From: an uncultured Mucilaginibacter sp.
Lineage (GTDB): Bacteria; Bacteroidota; Bacteroidia; Sphingobacteriales; Sphingobacteriaceae
DNA: 64,000 nucleotides
Assembly: GCA_913775265.1 (NCBI GenBank)
Contig: CAJYJH010000065.1
Span: 248,001 to 312,000 of the forward strand
Direction: 5' to 3'
The notes under the pieces are model-generated. The model saw nothing but the letters and a program-made list of their open reading frames with translations. It did not search any database and was not told where the DNA came from. How positions within the stretch are numbered: position 1 is the stretch's first letter; the number at the start of each line of letters is the position of its first letter. The position numbers and the translations under genes are program-made. Below, in pieces: positions 30,286 to 40,125 of this stretch.

Positions 30286-31176
30286 ATGAACAAAGTACGC
30301 ATTGCACCTACGCCCAGCGGTTACCTGCACATTGGTAATGTGCTTTCGTTTGCGCTAACCGCTGCACTTGCTGAGCGCGAGCAAGCCAGCATTTTACTGC
30401 GTATTGATGACATGGATCAGCAGCGTGCCAATGCTGCTTATGTGGAGGATGTTTTTGATACACTTAACTTTTTAGAGTTGCCCTGGCACGAAGGGCCACG
30501 CAACATGCAGGAGTTTACTGCGGAATGGTCGCAGGTTCATCGAATGTCTTTATATCACGAAGCATTAAGCAGTTTGCATCAAAGCGGCAAGTTATTTGCA
30601 TGCAACTGTTCCCGCTCGCAAATTAAAGCTTTGAGTGCTGACGAAAGTTATCCCGGAACGTGTTGCCATAAGGCTATTGAGTTTGATGAAGCGGATGTAA
30701 ACTGGAGACTGCAAACGCCAAAAAGCGAGATCGTTTTGGTTAATAAGTGGTTGCAAGACAAGAAAACAGCAGCATTGCCAGCATCCATGCAGAGCTTTGT
30801 AGTGCGCAAAAAAGATGGTAAACCTGCTTATCAATTAAGCTCGGTGATTGACGATGTGCATTTCGGAATTACCCACATTGTGCGTGGTATGGATTTATGG
30901 CCGTCTACCCTGGCACAGCTTTACCTAGCAAAAGTATTACCCGCTGAGGCATTCACCAACGTTCAGTTTTACCATCATGGTTTAATAGCCGGAGCAGACG
31001 GGCAAAAGCTTTCTAAATCGGCCGGTGATACTTCGGTTAAGCATTCGCGAGAGCAGGGATTAAAACCTCAACAAGTGTATCAGTCAATAGCGGATACACT
31101 TGGTCTCAATGAAGCGGTGAATAACTGGCAACAATTAGCCGAAGCATTTTGGGCTATACAGCCGCACGGTCAATAG
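30286..31176 (+). CDS. gluQ: Glutamyl-Q tRNA(Asp) synthetase-like / truncated glutamate-tRNA ligase
   Basis: RIAPTPSGYLHIGNV (HIGH-like); Cys cluster CNCSRSQ...CCH; KLSKS; lacks the anticodon-binding domain. Confidence 0.8.
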   Translation: MNKVRIAPTPSGYLHIGNVLSFALTAALAEREQASILLRIDDMDQQRANAAYVEDVFDTLNFLELPWHEGPRNMQEFTAEWSQVHRMSLYHEALSSLHQSGKLFACNCSRSQIKALSADESYPGTCCHKAIEFDEADVNWRLQTPKSEIVLVNKWLQDKKTAALPASMQSFVVRKKDGKPAYQLSSVIDDVHFGITHIVRGMDLWPSTLAQLYLAKVLPAEAFTNVQFYHHGLIAGADGQKLSKSAGDTSVKHSREQGLKPQQVYQSIADTLGLNEAVNNWQQLAEAFWAIQPHGQ

Positions 31177-31941
31177 TTATGCAAATATGCCGTTCTCTTG
31201 CGTTAAAATAATGGGCTCGCCCGAAGTTACAATGATGGTATGCTCGTGTTGGGCAACGTAACCGCCTCTATCGCCAGTAAGCGTCCACTGGTCGGCACCG
31301 GTATTTGCCCAGGTAGATTGCGTAGAAATAAAAGTTTCAACCGCTACCACGCTGTTCTTTTTAAAACGCGCAGTGTTCGATCTCTCGTAGTAATTTAAAA
31401 TATCGTGCGGTTCTTCGTGCAGGCTGCGGCCCACGCCATGTCCGGCTAAATTTTTTATTACCCTGTATCCACGCTTAGCCGCTTGTGTTTCAATCAGCTT
31501 ACCAATGTCGGCTATTTTTACTCCACCACGTATCTGGCTCAACGCGCTTTGCAATATTTCTTGTGATGCGGTAACTAAGGCCTGATGGTTATTAATATCG
31601 TTACCCAATACAAACGAGCCACCGTTATCAGCCCAGTAGCCGTCTTTTTCTGCTGAGACGTCAATATTTACTAAATCACCTTCTTTCAGTATCACATTAG
31701 CTGATGGGATGCCGTGGGCAATCACATTGTTAATGCTGATACAGGTATGCCCCGGAAAGCCGTAAGTTAGTTTAGGGGCCGATTTTGCTCCCATGTATGC
31801 CAGCAGATTGCCTCCATATTCATCCAGTTGGTAGGTGCTGATCCCGGGTTTGCAGTATTCGCGCATGGCTTTTAATACCAGCGCTACACATTTGCTAATT
31901 TCCTGAATCCCTGTTAACTCGATTTCTGAAGTAATAGACAT
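31177..31941 (-). CDS. map: Type I methionine aminopeptidase
   Basis: VNIDVSAEKDGYWADNGGSFVLG; GHGVGRSLHEEP; AVETFIS. Confidence 0.93.
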   Translation of the reverse strand: MSITSEIELTGIQEISKCVALVLKAMREYCKPGISTYQLDEYGGNLLAYMGAKSAPKLTYGFPGHTCISINNVIAHGIPSANVILKEGDLVNIDVSAEKDGYWADNGGSFVLGNDINNHQALVTASQEILQSALSQIRGGVKIADIGKLIETQAAKRGYRVIKNLAGHGVGRSLHEEPHDILNYYERSNTARFKKNSVVAVETFISTQSTWANTGADQWTLTGDRGGYVAQHEHTIIVTSGEPIILTQENGIFA

Positions 31942-32048
31942 GTTTGAACTTTTTTAACTAACAGAGTCAATTGTGGTGCCAGCTAACAACCAGCTGCCAT
32001 TTGATGACTTGGTTAAGATTTTGAGGCGGCAATTTTACGGAAATTTAA

Positions 32049-32672
32049 TCAAACTGTAAGTTTCTCAAATGTAAAGCCTGCTTTTTGCCACGCTTCTAAT
32101 GCACGTGGCAGTACATATTCTAACCGGTTAAAAGCCTTTAAGCTGTCGTGAAAAACAATGATGGCGCCATTGCCGGTATGCTTAAGTACGCCTTTCAGGC
32201 AGTGTTCCGGTTTTAGCGACATATCGAAATCTCCGCTCAATACATCCCACATGATAATTTTTAAACCTGGTCTTAAAGCTTGCAGTTGTTTAATTTGCGA
32301 ACGCTTGATCCGACCATAAGGTGGCCTGAATAAGAGTGTCGGGTGTTGCTCATCAGCCTTTATAAAGTTTTCAATATAAGCTTGATCTTCTGTTTTCCAA
32401 CCTTTGAGGTGATTGAAGGTATGATTGCCAATACTGTGCCCGTCGGCCTGTACCTGTTTAAAAATCTCCGGATGCTTTTGCACATTGTCGCCTATGCAAA
32501 AAAAGGTCGCCTTAGCCGCAAACTGCTTCAGGGTTTTTAGTACAAAAGGAGTTACAATGGGGATAGGGCCATCATCAAACGTTAAGTAAATAACAGGCTG
32601 CTTGCGGCTATGATTCCACACCAGTTGAGGATAAAGTTTTTTAAGCAGCCAGGGAGATTTTACCAGATACAT
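32049..32672 (-). CDS. Polysaccharide deacetylase family protein
   Basis: VIYLTFDDGPIPIVTPFVL; DGHSIGNHTFNH; LLFRPPYGR. Confidence 0.92.
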   Translation of the reverse strand: MYLVKSPWLLKKLYPQLVWNHSRKQPVIYLTFDDGPIPIVTPFVLKTLKQFAAKATFFCIGDNVQKHPEIFKQVQADGHSIGNHTFNHLKGWKTEDQAYIENFIKADEQHPTLLFRPPYGRIKRSQIKQLQALRPGLKIIMWDVLSGDFDMSLKPEHCLKGVLKHTGNGAIIVFHDSLKAFNRLEYVLPRALEAWQKAGFTFEKLTV

Positions 32673-32780
32673 GCTGCAAAATAAGTTAATTTTAGTTTTT
32701 AGCCTTCATCAATACTCAGTTGAGCTTTGTGGCGCAATGTTCTCCCGCTAATAATACCTTATCACACTTGCAAAAAATTA

Positions 32781-32788
32781 TACCTTTG
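32781..32788 (+). promoter_or_regulatory. Candidate Bacteroidota -7 element
   Basis: TACCTTTG upstream of gpsA. Confidence 0.4.
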
Positions 32789-32833
32789 TTCATCCGGAAA
32801 AGTAACATCAATTTACCGGGCCGATGATAAACA

Positions 32834-33841
32834 ATGCAAGGGCAACCACAAAGAATACTGGTAGTAGGAGGAGGCAGCTGGGCCACCGCAAATATTAAAA
32901 TGCTTACTGATAACGATACCCCCAAAGAAATATTTTGGTGGATGCGCAATCCGCAGGCGGTTGAGGACATACAAAAGTTCAGACATAATCCTAATTACTT
33001 GAGCTCGGTAGAGGTTAAAGTGCCGGTAGAAAATGTTTCTACTAATCTAAAAGCTTTAATTGCCAAAGCCGATTTTGTGTTATTAAATGTACCGGCTGCG
33101 TTTCTGAAAAATGCCCTGCAAGAAATTACTCCTGCCGATTTAGCCGGTAAAAAACTCATCTCGGCCATTAAAGGCATTGTGCCTGACGAAAACTTAATTA
33201 TCGGCGAGTTCTTGCATAAGTACTACCAAATACCTTTTGAGAATTTAATTGTCATCAGCGGACCATGCCACGCCGAAGAAGTAGCGCTCGAGAAACTTTC
33301 TTACCTTACCATTGCTTCGGCCGATGCATTACTGGCAACCCAATTGGCTGGTATGTTAAATACACGGTATATTAAAACTATTGTATCTGATGATATTTAT
33401 GGTACCGAGTATGCTGCCGTGCTTAAAAATATTTATGCTGTAGCCAGCGGTATTTGCCATGGCGTTGGTTACGGTGATAATTTTCAGGCTGTACTTATCT
33501 CCAATGCTATCAGGGAGATGCAGGACTTTGTAAATGCTGTCCACCCTATCGACCGTGATATTAAAGAGTCGGCTTACCTTGGCGATTTGCTGGTAACGGC
33601 ATATTCACAATTTAGCCGCAACCGCACTTTTGGCAATATGATAGGTAAAGGCTATACCGTAACGTCTGCCCAACTGGAGATGAATATGGTGGCTGAGGGT
33701 TATTATGCAGTAAATTGTCTACACCAGATAAATAAACAATACACCGTGAGTATGCCTATTTGCGAGGCTGTATACCGCGTTTTATATAAAAAACAGGCTC
33801 CGGCACTGGAGATGAGACGTTTGGCAGAACAATTGAGTTAA
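32834..33841 (+). CDS. gpsA: NAD(P)H-dependent glycerol-3-phosphate dehydrogenase
   Basis: ILVVGGGSWATANIKML; KGIVPDENLIIGEFL; SGPCHAEEVA; GTEYAAVLKNIYAVASGICHGVGYGDN. Confidence 0.92.
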   Translation: MQGQPQRILVVGGGSWATANIKMLTDNDTPKEIFWWMRNPQAVEDIQKFRHNPNYLSSVEVKVPVENVSTNLKALIAKADFVLLNVPAAFLKNALQEITPADLAGKKLISAIKGIVPDENLIIGEFLHKYYQIPFENLIVISGPCHAEEVALEKLSYLTIASADALLATQLAGMLNTRYIKTIVSDDIYGTEYAAVLKNIYAVASGICHGVGYGDNFQAVLISNAIREMQDFVNAVHPIDRDIKESAYLGDLLVTAYSQFSRNRTFGNMIGKGYTVTSAQLEMNMVAEGYYAVNCLHQINKQYTVSMPICEAVYRVLYKKQAPALEMRRLAEQLS

Positions 33842-33870
33842 GTTTTTCAAATTAAAATTCAATTAAAACC

Positions 33871-34194
33871 ATGAAAAACGTATTTAAAGTTGCTCTGCTG
33901 GCTGCCGGATTATTTGCAGCCGCTGATACTCACGCACAGGTGGCCGAAAAAGCAGGCCGCGGAATTGATAAAGGTGCTAAAGCAGTAGGTAAAGGTGCTA
34001 AGGCTGTAGGTCGTAAAACGTCTGAAATTGCATCAAAAGGTGCATCGGCAGTAGTTGATAAAAAGTATGACTCAAAGGTAGGCCCGGGTGGTCAAACCAT
34101 TTATATAGATAAAAATTCATCGTACTACTATGTGAACAAAAAAGGCCATCGCATTTATGTGAAAGAGTCTGAGTTGAAAAATAAACCTATGTAA
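33871..34194 (+). CDS. Hypothetical secreted Lys/Ala/Gly-rich protein
   Basis: Signal peptide, then KAGRGIDKGAKAVGKGAKAVGRKTSEIASKGASAV; conserved-looking C-terminus. Confidence 0.6.
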   Translation: MKNVFKVALLAAGLFAAADTHAQVAEKAGRGIDKGAKAVGKGAKAVGRKTSEIASKGASAVVDKKYDSKVGPGGQTIYIDKNSSYYYVNKKGHRIYVKESELKNKPM

Positions 34195-34197
34195 TAT

Positions 34198-34224
34198 TAA
34201 AGTGCCTGCCACAGGCGGGCACTT
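34198..34224 (+). terminator. Terminator-like hairpin
   Basis: aaagtgcctgcc-aca-ggcgggcacttt. Confidence 0.65.
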
Positions 34225-34236
34225 TACTTTCTACCC

Positions 34237-34566
34237 GTGATCATGAAAACCTATTTCTTAGCATTTCTGCATGTGGCGTGTGCGCTTATCCTGGTTTCGG
34301 CAGCTTGCTCTGACTCCGGCAAAAGCAATTTGAAGGGGAACTGGCATACTAAGGATGGTAAGAATAAACTACAAGTTACCGGTAAGCAGTTTATCCTAAA
34401 TGAAGACGGCCAACCCATTGCCGAAGATTACTTTTTAAAAGAAGATTCGTTATTTACCTCATTTGAAGGCAATCAGCCTTACACTAAATTTGTTATTGAG
34501 CATTTGGATGATCACAATTTAAGGTTACTGTATCCTGATTCGACAGCAGTAGAATTCGTCCGTTAA
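34237..34566 (+). CDS. Hypothetical lipoprotein
   Basis: MIMKTYFLAFLHVACALILVSAACSDSGKSNLKGNW; lipobox. Confidence 0.6.
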   Translation: MIMKTYFLAFLHVACALILVSAACSDSGKSNLKGNWHTKDGKNKLQVTGKQFILNEDGQPIAEDYFLKEDSLFTSFEGNQPYTKFVIEHLDDHNLRLLYPDSTAVEFVR

Positions 34567-34569
34567 AAC

Positions 34570-34597
34570 AAAAGCCCCCTTCGTTAAAAGGAGGCTT
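34570..34597. terminator. Terminator-like hairpin between convergent genes
   Basis: aaagcccccttcgttaaaaggaggctt. Confidence 0.5.
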
Positions 34598-34621
34598 CCG
34601 AAAAGTTAACTTATTACAAGA

Positions 34622-36415
34622 TTAATATCTTTTGCGACGTTCAGTGCGATCTTCGCGGCGTTTGCCCGAAAAATCACGGAAACTACCGCCACCGTTTCTT
34701 TCATTGCCACGGTTACTGTTACCATCGCGACGGCCACCGCCATCACGTTTTTTGTAACCGCCACCAAAGCTGCCACGGTTATCACCGCCATCAGCAGATA
34801 TTTCTATCCTTACCTGGCGACCTTTATATTCAGCTTCTTTAAAGCTGGCAAAGGCTTTGTCCGTGTCGTCATTGGCAACTTCTAAAAACGAATAAACGCC
34901 TTTAATGTCTATTTTGCCAATCGTACGGCCTGAAATGCCGGTTTGGTTACAGAAATATCCTAACAGATCGCCGCGGGTAAATCCATCTACCGATCCCAGG
35001 TTGATAAACAAACGGGTAAAATCTGAACGGTTACCGGTGCGAGGGAAGCGTTCGCCACCATCACGAGATGCCGCACGGGTATCTTCAGGAGCATTCAGGT
35101 CTGGTGCATCTTTGTAATATGCCAGGAAGCTGTTAAACTCAATAGAAGCAAAACGTTTAATCAGGTCTTCTTTGCTTAAATCGGCAAACTCATCCATAAT
35201 ACGTGGGATGTATTGCTCAATTTGCTGCTCGTCAACCTCAACGTTATGTACTTTGTGGATCAGACCGAATAATTGTTTTTCGCAAACATCAAAACCGGTT
35301 GGTATTTCGGCTTTAATAAAGCGCTTGCCAATTACTTTTTCAATCTGACGAATTTTGTGAATTTCTTTACCGTGGATGATAGAAATAGATACCCCTGTTT
35401 TACCGGCACGTGCAGTACGGCCGCTACGGTGGGTGTAGTTCTCAATTTCATCAGGTAATGAATAGTTAATTACGTGAGTAACGTCATTAACGTCAATACC
35501 ACGGGCAGCAACGTCGGTAGCAATTAGTAATTGCAGGCTGCGCTCACGGTAACGTTTCATTACCTTGTCGCGTTGTTGCTGTGATAAGTCGCCGTGCAAT
35601 GAGTCGGCATTGTAGCCGTCTTTAATCAATGCCTCGGCAATTTCTTGAGTTTCAATTTTGGTACGGCAAAAAACAATACCAAAAATTTCAGGGTTAAAAT
35701 CTACAATACGTTTAAACGCCGCATATTTGTCGCGGGCACGTACTATATAGTACTCGTGCTCAATGTTGGCGTTACCGGTATTCTTGGCGCCCATGGTCAA
35801 CTCGTAAGGGTCGGTCATGTACTTTTTAGAAATGCGGCGTACCTCGCTTGGCATGGTGGCCGAAAATAGCCAGGTTTTTTTATCCTCGGGCGTGGTGGAT
35901 AAGATACTGTCAATGTCTTCCTGAAAGCCCATATTGAGCATTTCGTCAGCTTCATCCAGTACTACAAATTGTACCTGCGAAAAATCAATAGCCTTGCGGT
36001 TGATAATGTCGAGCATACGGCCCGGGGTAGCAACTACAATCTGTACGCCGCGTTTAATTTGGCGTAATTGATCTGAAATACTGGCACCTCCGTAAACAGC
36101 CACAACATTTACGTTGTTCATGTTTTTAGAGTAGTTTTTCAAATCATTGGCGATTTGTAAGCAAAGTTCACGTGTAGGGCACAAAACAAGTGCCTGCGGA
36201 TAGTTTTCTTCAAAATCCAGCAGTTCTAATAATGGTAAGCCAAAAGCAGCAGTTTTTCCGGTCCCGGTTTGGGCTAATCCGACAAAATCGTTGCTGCCTG
36301 TTAACAATACCGGGATTGACTGCTCCTGGATTGGTGTAGGGTTTTCAAATCCTAACTCAGTGATGGCATTAACAATATCATGACGGATTCCCAGTTCAAA
36401 AAATGGGTTGTTCAT
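34622..36415 (-). CDS. DEAD/DEAH-box RNA helicase with DbpA-like RNA-binding domain and RG-rich tail
   Basis: AQTGTGKTAAFGLP; VLDEADEMLNMGF; LFSATMP; HRSGRTARAGKTG; C-terminal GGGRRDGNSNRGNERNGGG. Confidence 0.95.
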   Translation of the reverse strand: MNNPFFELGIRHDIVNAITELGFENPTPIQEQSIPVLLTGSNDFVGLAQTGTGKTAAFGLPLLELLDFEENYPQALVLCPTRELCLQIANDLKNYSKNMNNVNVVAVYGGASISDQLRQIKRGVQIVVATPGRMLDIINRKAIDFSQVQFVVLDEADEMLNMGFQEDIDSILSTTPEDKKTWLFSATMPSEVRRISKKYMTDPYELTMGAKNTGNANIEHEYYIVRARDKYAAFKRIVDFNPEIFGIVFCRTKIETQEIAEALIKDGYNADSLHGDLSQQQRDKVMKRYRERSLQLLIATDVAARGIDVNDVTHVINYSLPDEIENYTHRSGRTARAGKTGVSISIIHGKEIHKIRQIEKVIGKRFIKAEIPTGFDVCEKQLFGLIHKVHNVEVDEQQIEQYIPRIMDEFADLSKEDLIKRFASIEFNSFLAYYKDAPDLNAPEDTRAASRDGGERFPRTGNRSDFTRLFINLGSVDGFTRGDLLGYFCNQTGISGRTIGKIDIKGVYSFLEVANDDTDKAFASFKEAEYKGRQVRIEISADGGDNRGSFGGGYKKRDGGGRRDGNSNRGNERNGGGSFRDFSGKRREDRTERRKRY

Positions 36416-36720
36416 GAATTAAAATAACGAATTCGGCAACATCGCCAAATCGGGTGCAAATGTACGAAAATTTAACCAGTATTTAAAGGCGTATTTTAAA
36501 ATGAGATTGAGGTGATATAGTGTCAGAATACAGTCTTTAACAATTGAAAATCAAAAAGTTGTAATCGTGTAGGTTTGCTGATGGCATTAACTAAGCGCAA
36601 CTCTAAATTTGGTGGCCGAAGAAGCGTGATCGTACTGAGATGAGTAGCGTCATTTTTATTTCAAAAAATAACCGCCATACGAGGGTAGGGCGGCTAATTG
36701 AATGACATCAAAATCTGATG

Positions 36721-37188
36721 TTAGCGAAGCCTGTCGGCTGAGCGTACCAACGCATCATCCCGTTTAATAGATTTAATGGCCAGGAAAATTAATAAGATAG
36801 CAATAGGAGGTAAAAATAAACCTACACCAAAATTATTGGTGCCTAAGTTAATACCACCGGTTGCCTTTTTTACTGTTTGTGCCAGCCAAAAGCTATGGCC
36901 GATAATTACTAATACCGCGCTGTAGCAAAGCGTCACCTGCAGCTTGCGGTTACGGAATAAAAATATGATCACCAAAGGTATTAACGCTACCAGAGCTGTT
37001 ACTACGGTAAGCGCCACAAAACTTTCTACGTGGCTTTGTGCGCCGTTGATATCCTGAAACAAGCCGGTTACCTTAATACTGGTAGGAATACCATTGATAT
37101 AAACATTATTAGCGATGGTAACCACATAAAGGGCAAGAATGGCCAGCGTGGCAAAAAAAAGATATATACTTTGTATACGTTGTAACAT
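36721..37188 (-). CDS. DUF4293 family membrane protein
   Basis: MLQRIQSIYLFFATLAILALYVV...; four predicted TM segments. Confidence 0.75.
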   Translation of the reverse strand: MLQRIQSIYLFFATLAILALYVVTIANNVYINGIPTSIKVTGLFQDINGAQSHVESFVALTVVTALVALIPLVIIFLFRNRKLQVTLCYSAVLVIIGHSFWLAQTVKKATGGINLGTNNFGVGLFLPPIAILLIFLAIKSIKRDDALVRSADRLR

Positions 37189-37261
37189 AATTGAGATAAA
37201 AAGCGCTGCAAATATAAAATTGTTTGCCTAAATAATGACGTAACCTTGTTTAGGGGTTTGT

Positions 37262-37269
37262 TAACTTTG
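37262..37269 (+). promoter_or_regulatory. Candidate Bacteroidota -7 element
   Basis: TAACTTTG immediately upstream of the truA GTG start. Confidence 0.4.
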
Positions 37270-37273
37270 CCGC

Positions 37274-38092
37274 GTGGCTTTACAACGTTATTTTTTAGAG
37301 ATAGCCTATGATGGTACCCATTATCACGGCTGGCAGTTGCAACCCAATGCCGTTACGGTACAGCAAAAGCTGAACGAAGCCCTGGCTATATTATTAAGGG
37401 GACCTGTAGAAACTACGGGTGCTGGCCGAACAGATACGGGAGTGCATGCACGGCAACTGTTTGTGCATATTGAAGCCTCAGTTCAAGCCCCCCAGCCCCC
37501 TAAAGGGGGAGCAGAAGCTGATTTGCAGTCGGGGGTAGGAGTTAATGTACAAATGCAAAATATAAAACCCAAACTTAGGTTAGAGGTTTTGAATGCATTG
37601 TTGCCGCATGATATTGCGGTGAAGCGGATTGTGCCGGTACATGCTGATGCTCATGCCCGATTTGATGCTACTTTGCGTTCTTATGAGTACCATCTGCATT
37701 TTTTAAAAGATCCGTTCAAACAAAATTATTCATGGTTAATTAAGGGAGCGCTGGATGTGCAGGCCATGAACGAGGCTGCTGCTATTTTACTGGAGTATAC
37801 AGACTTCAGCTGCTTTAGTAAATCTAACACGCAAGTGTTTACCAATAACTGCAAAATTGTACGTGCCGAATGGGTAGAGCACGGTGATGGCTTGGTTTTC
37901 CATATATCGGCCGACCGTTTTTTGCGTAATATGGTGAGGGCTATTGTGGGGACTTGCATGATGGTTGGTCGCCATGAGATTGAGCCGGAGCAAATCAGGC
38001 AAATTGTAGAAAGTAAGAACCGCAGCAATGCCGGCACTTCGGTTCCGGCGTGTGGTTTGTATTTAACCGAAGTAAAATATCCGTATTTGTAA
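37274..38092 (+). CDS. truA: tRNA pseudouridine(38-40) synthase TruA, with in-frame repeat insertion
   Basis: EIAYDGTHYHGWQLQPNAVTVQQKLNEAL; GAGRTDTGVHARQLFVHIE; GTG start; insertion VQAPQPPKGGAEADLQSGVGVN before LRLEVLNALLPHDIAV. Confidence 0.93.
   Translation: MALQRYFLEIAYDGTHYHGWQLQPNAVTVQQKLNEALAILLRGPVETTGAGRTDTGVHARQLFVHIEASVQAPQPPKGGAEADLQSGVGVNVQMQNIKPKLRLEVLNALLPHDIAVKRIVPVHADAHARFDATLRSYEYHLHFLKDPFKQNYSWLIKGALDVQAMNEAAAILLEYTDFSCFSKSNTQVFTNNCKIVRAEWVEHGDGLVFHISADRFLRNMVRAIVGTCMMVGRHEIEPEQIRQIVESKNRSNAGTSVPACGLYLTEVKYPYL
37484..37518 (-). repeat. R6: solo hairpin/G-tract repeat inside truA
   Basis: caagccccccagccccctaaagggggagcagaagc; reverse complement has CCCCC-ttta-GGGGG-ctg-GGGGGGCTTG. 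Confidence 0.75.
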
Positions 38093-38187
38093 TTGGGCAG
38101 TTGGGTAATGCTACTGCGATAAAATAAGATAGGCGTTGTTGATAAGAGGTAACTGTTTAAAGCCACAACGCAGTGTAAAGATAAAAT

Positions 38188-39987
38188 ATGTCTCAGGTAA
38201 CCGGAAAAGCGATTGATTGGAAACTGCTGCTGCGCATTATGCAGTACGTGAAGCCCTACAATCGTACGTTTGTGATAGCTGCTTTATTAACCATCTTTTT
38301 GGCGGTGATCACCTTGGCGCAACCTATACTGATGGAAATAGGGTTGGATAAATACATTCTGGCTGGCGACTATAACGGTTTGGTAATGATTGTAGTGTTG
38401 ATGGTAACACTATTGGCTGTGCAAACCGCGGCCCAGTACTATCAAACTTACTTAACTAACGCTTTGGGGCAGTCGGTGATCCGCGATTTGCGTATTCATG
38501 TTTTTCAACACATTATGAGCTTGCGGCTGCGGTATTTCGATCGTACGCCTATTGGTATGCTCATTACCCGTACCGTGTCCGATTTGGAAACCATCGCTGA
38601 TATATTTTCGGAAGGTTTAATTTCCATCGCCGGCGATTTGCTGTTGGTGGTTTCTATTGTCGTGTATATGATGATACAGGATTGGAAACTGTCGCTTATC
38701 ACACTCATTCCTTTACCCTTTTTGCTGGCAGCTACTTATATTTTTAAAGAAGCTATAAAATCCTCTTTTCAGGATGTGCGTACCCATGTGGCTCAATTAA
38801 ATACTTTTTTGCAGGAGCATATTTCGGGCATCAGTATTATCCAGTATTTCTCACGCGAGGCACAGGAGATGCGCAAGTTTAAGGCGGTGAACGAGAAGTA
38901 CCGCGATGCTAACATCCGGTCTAACTGGTATTACTCCATCTTTTTTCCGGTGGTGGAAATTTTTGTGGCTGCCTCCATCGGCTTATTGGTGTGGTATGGC
39001 TGTAAACGTATTTTGAGCGACCAGCAAATGACCTCAATTACGGCCGACCAGCAAGGAATTACACCAGGTAAAATACTGGCTTTTATTACACTGCTCAATT
39101 TATTGTTCAGGCCTATCCGTCAGCTGGCCGATAAATTCAATACCCTGCAAATGGGCATGGTAGGCGCTGATCGTATTTTTAAAGTATTGGATACTGACGA
39201 AGTAGCGCCTAACACCGGTACCATACAAGCCGGAATGCTACGCGGTCAGATTGAATTTAAAAATGTTTGGTTTGCTTATATCGATGATTATTGGGTGCTT
39301 AAAAATATCAGCTTTACCATACAGCCCGGCGAAACGCTGGCTTTGGTTGGCGCTACAGGCGCTGGTAAATCGTCTACCATCAATATCCTGAACCGTTTTT
39401 ATGAAATTGGCAAGGGTAATGTGCAGATTGACGGTGTTGATTTACAGCAATATGAGCTGCATTACCTGCGCTCGCAGATTGCTACGGTGATACAGGATGT
39501 GTTCTTATTTTCTGATACTATTGCCAATAACATCAGCCTGAACAACCCTTCCATTACCCGTGCACAGATTGTTGAAGCAGCCAGAAATGTGGGTGCGCAT
39601 GAGTTTATTGAACGATTGCCGGGTGGTTATGACTATAACGTAATGGAACGCGGCGCTACGTTATCGGCGGGGCAGGCACAACTGATTTCGTTTGTCAGGG
39701 CCTTGGTTTATAACCCGGCCATATTGGTGCTCGACGAAGCAACCTCATCAGTAGATACCGAAACCGAGATCCTCATTCAGAATGCTATAGACCGTTTGAT
39801 GGAAGGACGTACGGCCATCGTTATCGCTCACCGTTTATCTACCATCCAAAAAGCCGATAAAATTATCGTACTCGATCATGGCGAGATCAAAGAAATGGGC
39901 TCCCACCAAGAACTGCTACGCATTGAAGGCGGATACTACCGTAAACTCTACGACTTGCAATTTAACTCTGCCGGTATAGAGAGATGA
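38188..39987 (+). CDS. ABC transporter ATP-binding/permease protein (MsbA/MdlB-like exporter)
   Basis: TM domain; Walker A GATGAGKSS; signature-like LSAGQAQL; Walker B ILVLDEATSS. Confidence 0.93.
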   Translation: MSQVTGKAIDWKLLLRIMQYVKPYNRTFVIAALLTIFLAVITLAQPILMEIGLDKYILAGDYNGLVMIVVLMVTLLAVQTAAQYYQTYLTNALGQSVIRDLRIHVFQHIMSLRLRYFDRTPIGMLITRTVSDLETIADIFSEGLISIAGDLLLVVSIVVYMMIQDWKLSLITLIPLPFLLAATYIFKEAIKSSFQDVRTHVAQLNTFLQEHISGISIIQYFSREAQEMRKFKAVNEKYRDANIRSNWYYSIFFPVVEIFVAASIGLLVWYGCKRILSDQQMTSITADQQGITPGKILAFITLLNLLFRPIRQLADKFNTLQMGMVGADRIFKVLDTDEVAPNTGTIQAGMLRGQIEFKNVWFAYIDDYWVLKNISFTIQPGETLALVGATGAGKSSTINILNRFYEIGKGNVQIDGVDLQQYELHYLRSQIATVIQDVFLFSDTIANNISLNNPSITRAQIVEAARNVGAHEFIERLPGGYDYNVMERGATLSAGQAQLISFVRALVYNPAILVLDEATSSVDTETEILIQNAIDRLMEGRTAIVIAHRLSTIQKADKIIVLDHGEIKEMGSHQELLRIEGGYYRKLYDLQFNSAGIER

Positions 39988-39991
39988 TTTT

Positions 39992-40121
39992 GGAATCAAG
40001 AATATAGAGTCAAGAATACAGAATAAAAGGGCATTCTTCGAGGTCCTTAATTAAAACAATAATTGAAAACACACTTGGCTGTTGTATTTTCTTGATTCCT
40101 GACTCTATACTCTAAATTCTC
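39992..40121. repeat. MITE-like imperfect inverted repeat, intergenic
   Basis: Left arm ggaatcaagaatatagagtcaagaatacagaataaaa; right arm tgtattttcttgattcctgactctatactctaaattctc (reverse complement shares ATAGAGTCA[A/G]GAAT). Confidence 0.5.
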
Positions 40122-40125
40122 AACC

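Noticed and set aside
34606-34791. Val/Ala-rich 61-aa minus ORF overlapping the helicase C-terminus
   Set aside because: Alternate frame of the RG-rich low-complexity tail of the DEAD-box helicase.
37726-38166. 146-aa minus-strand ORF opposite the truA 3' end
   Set aside because: Shadow ORF antisense to truA without any domain.
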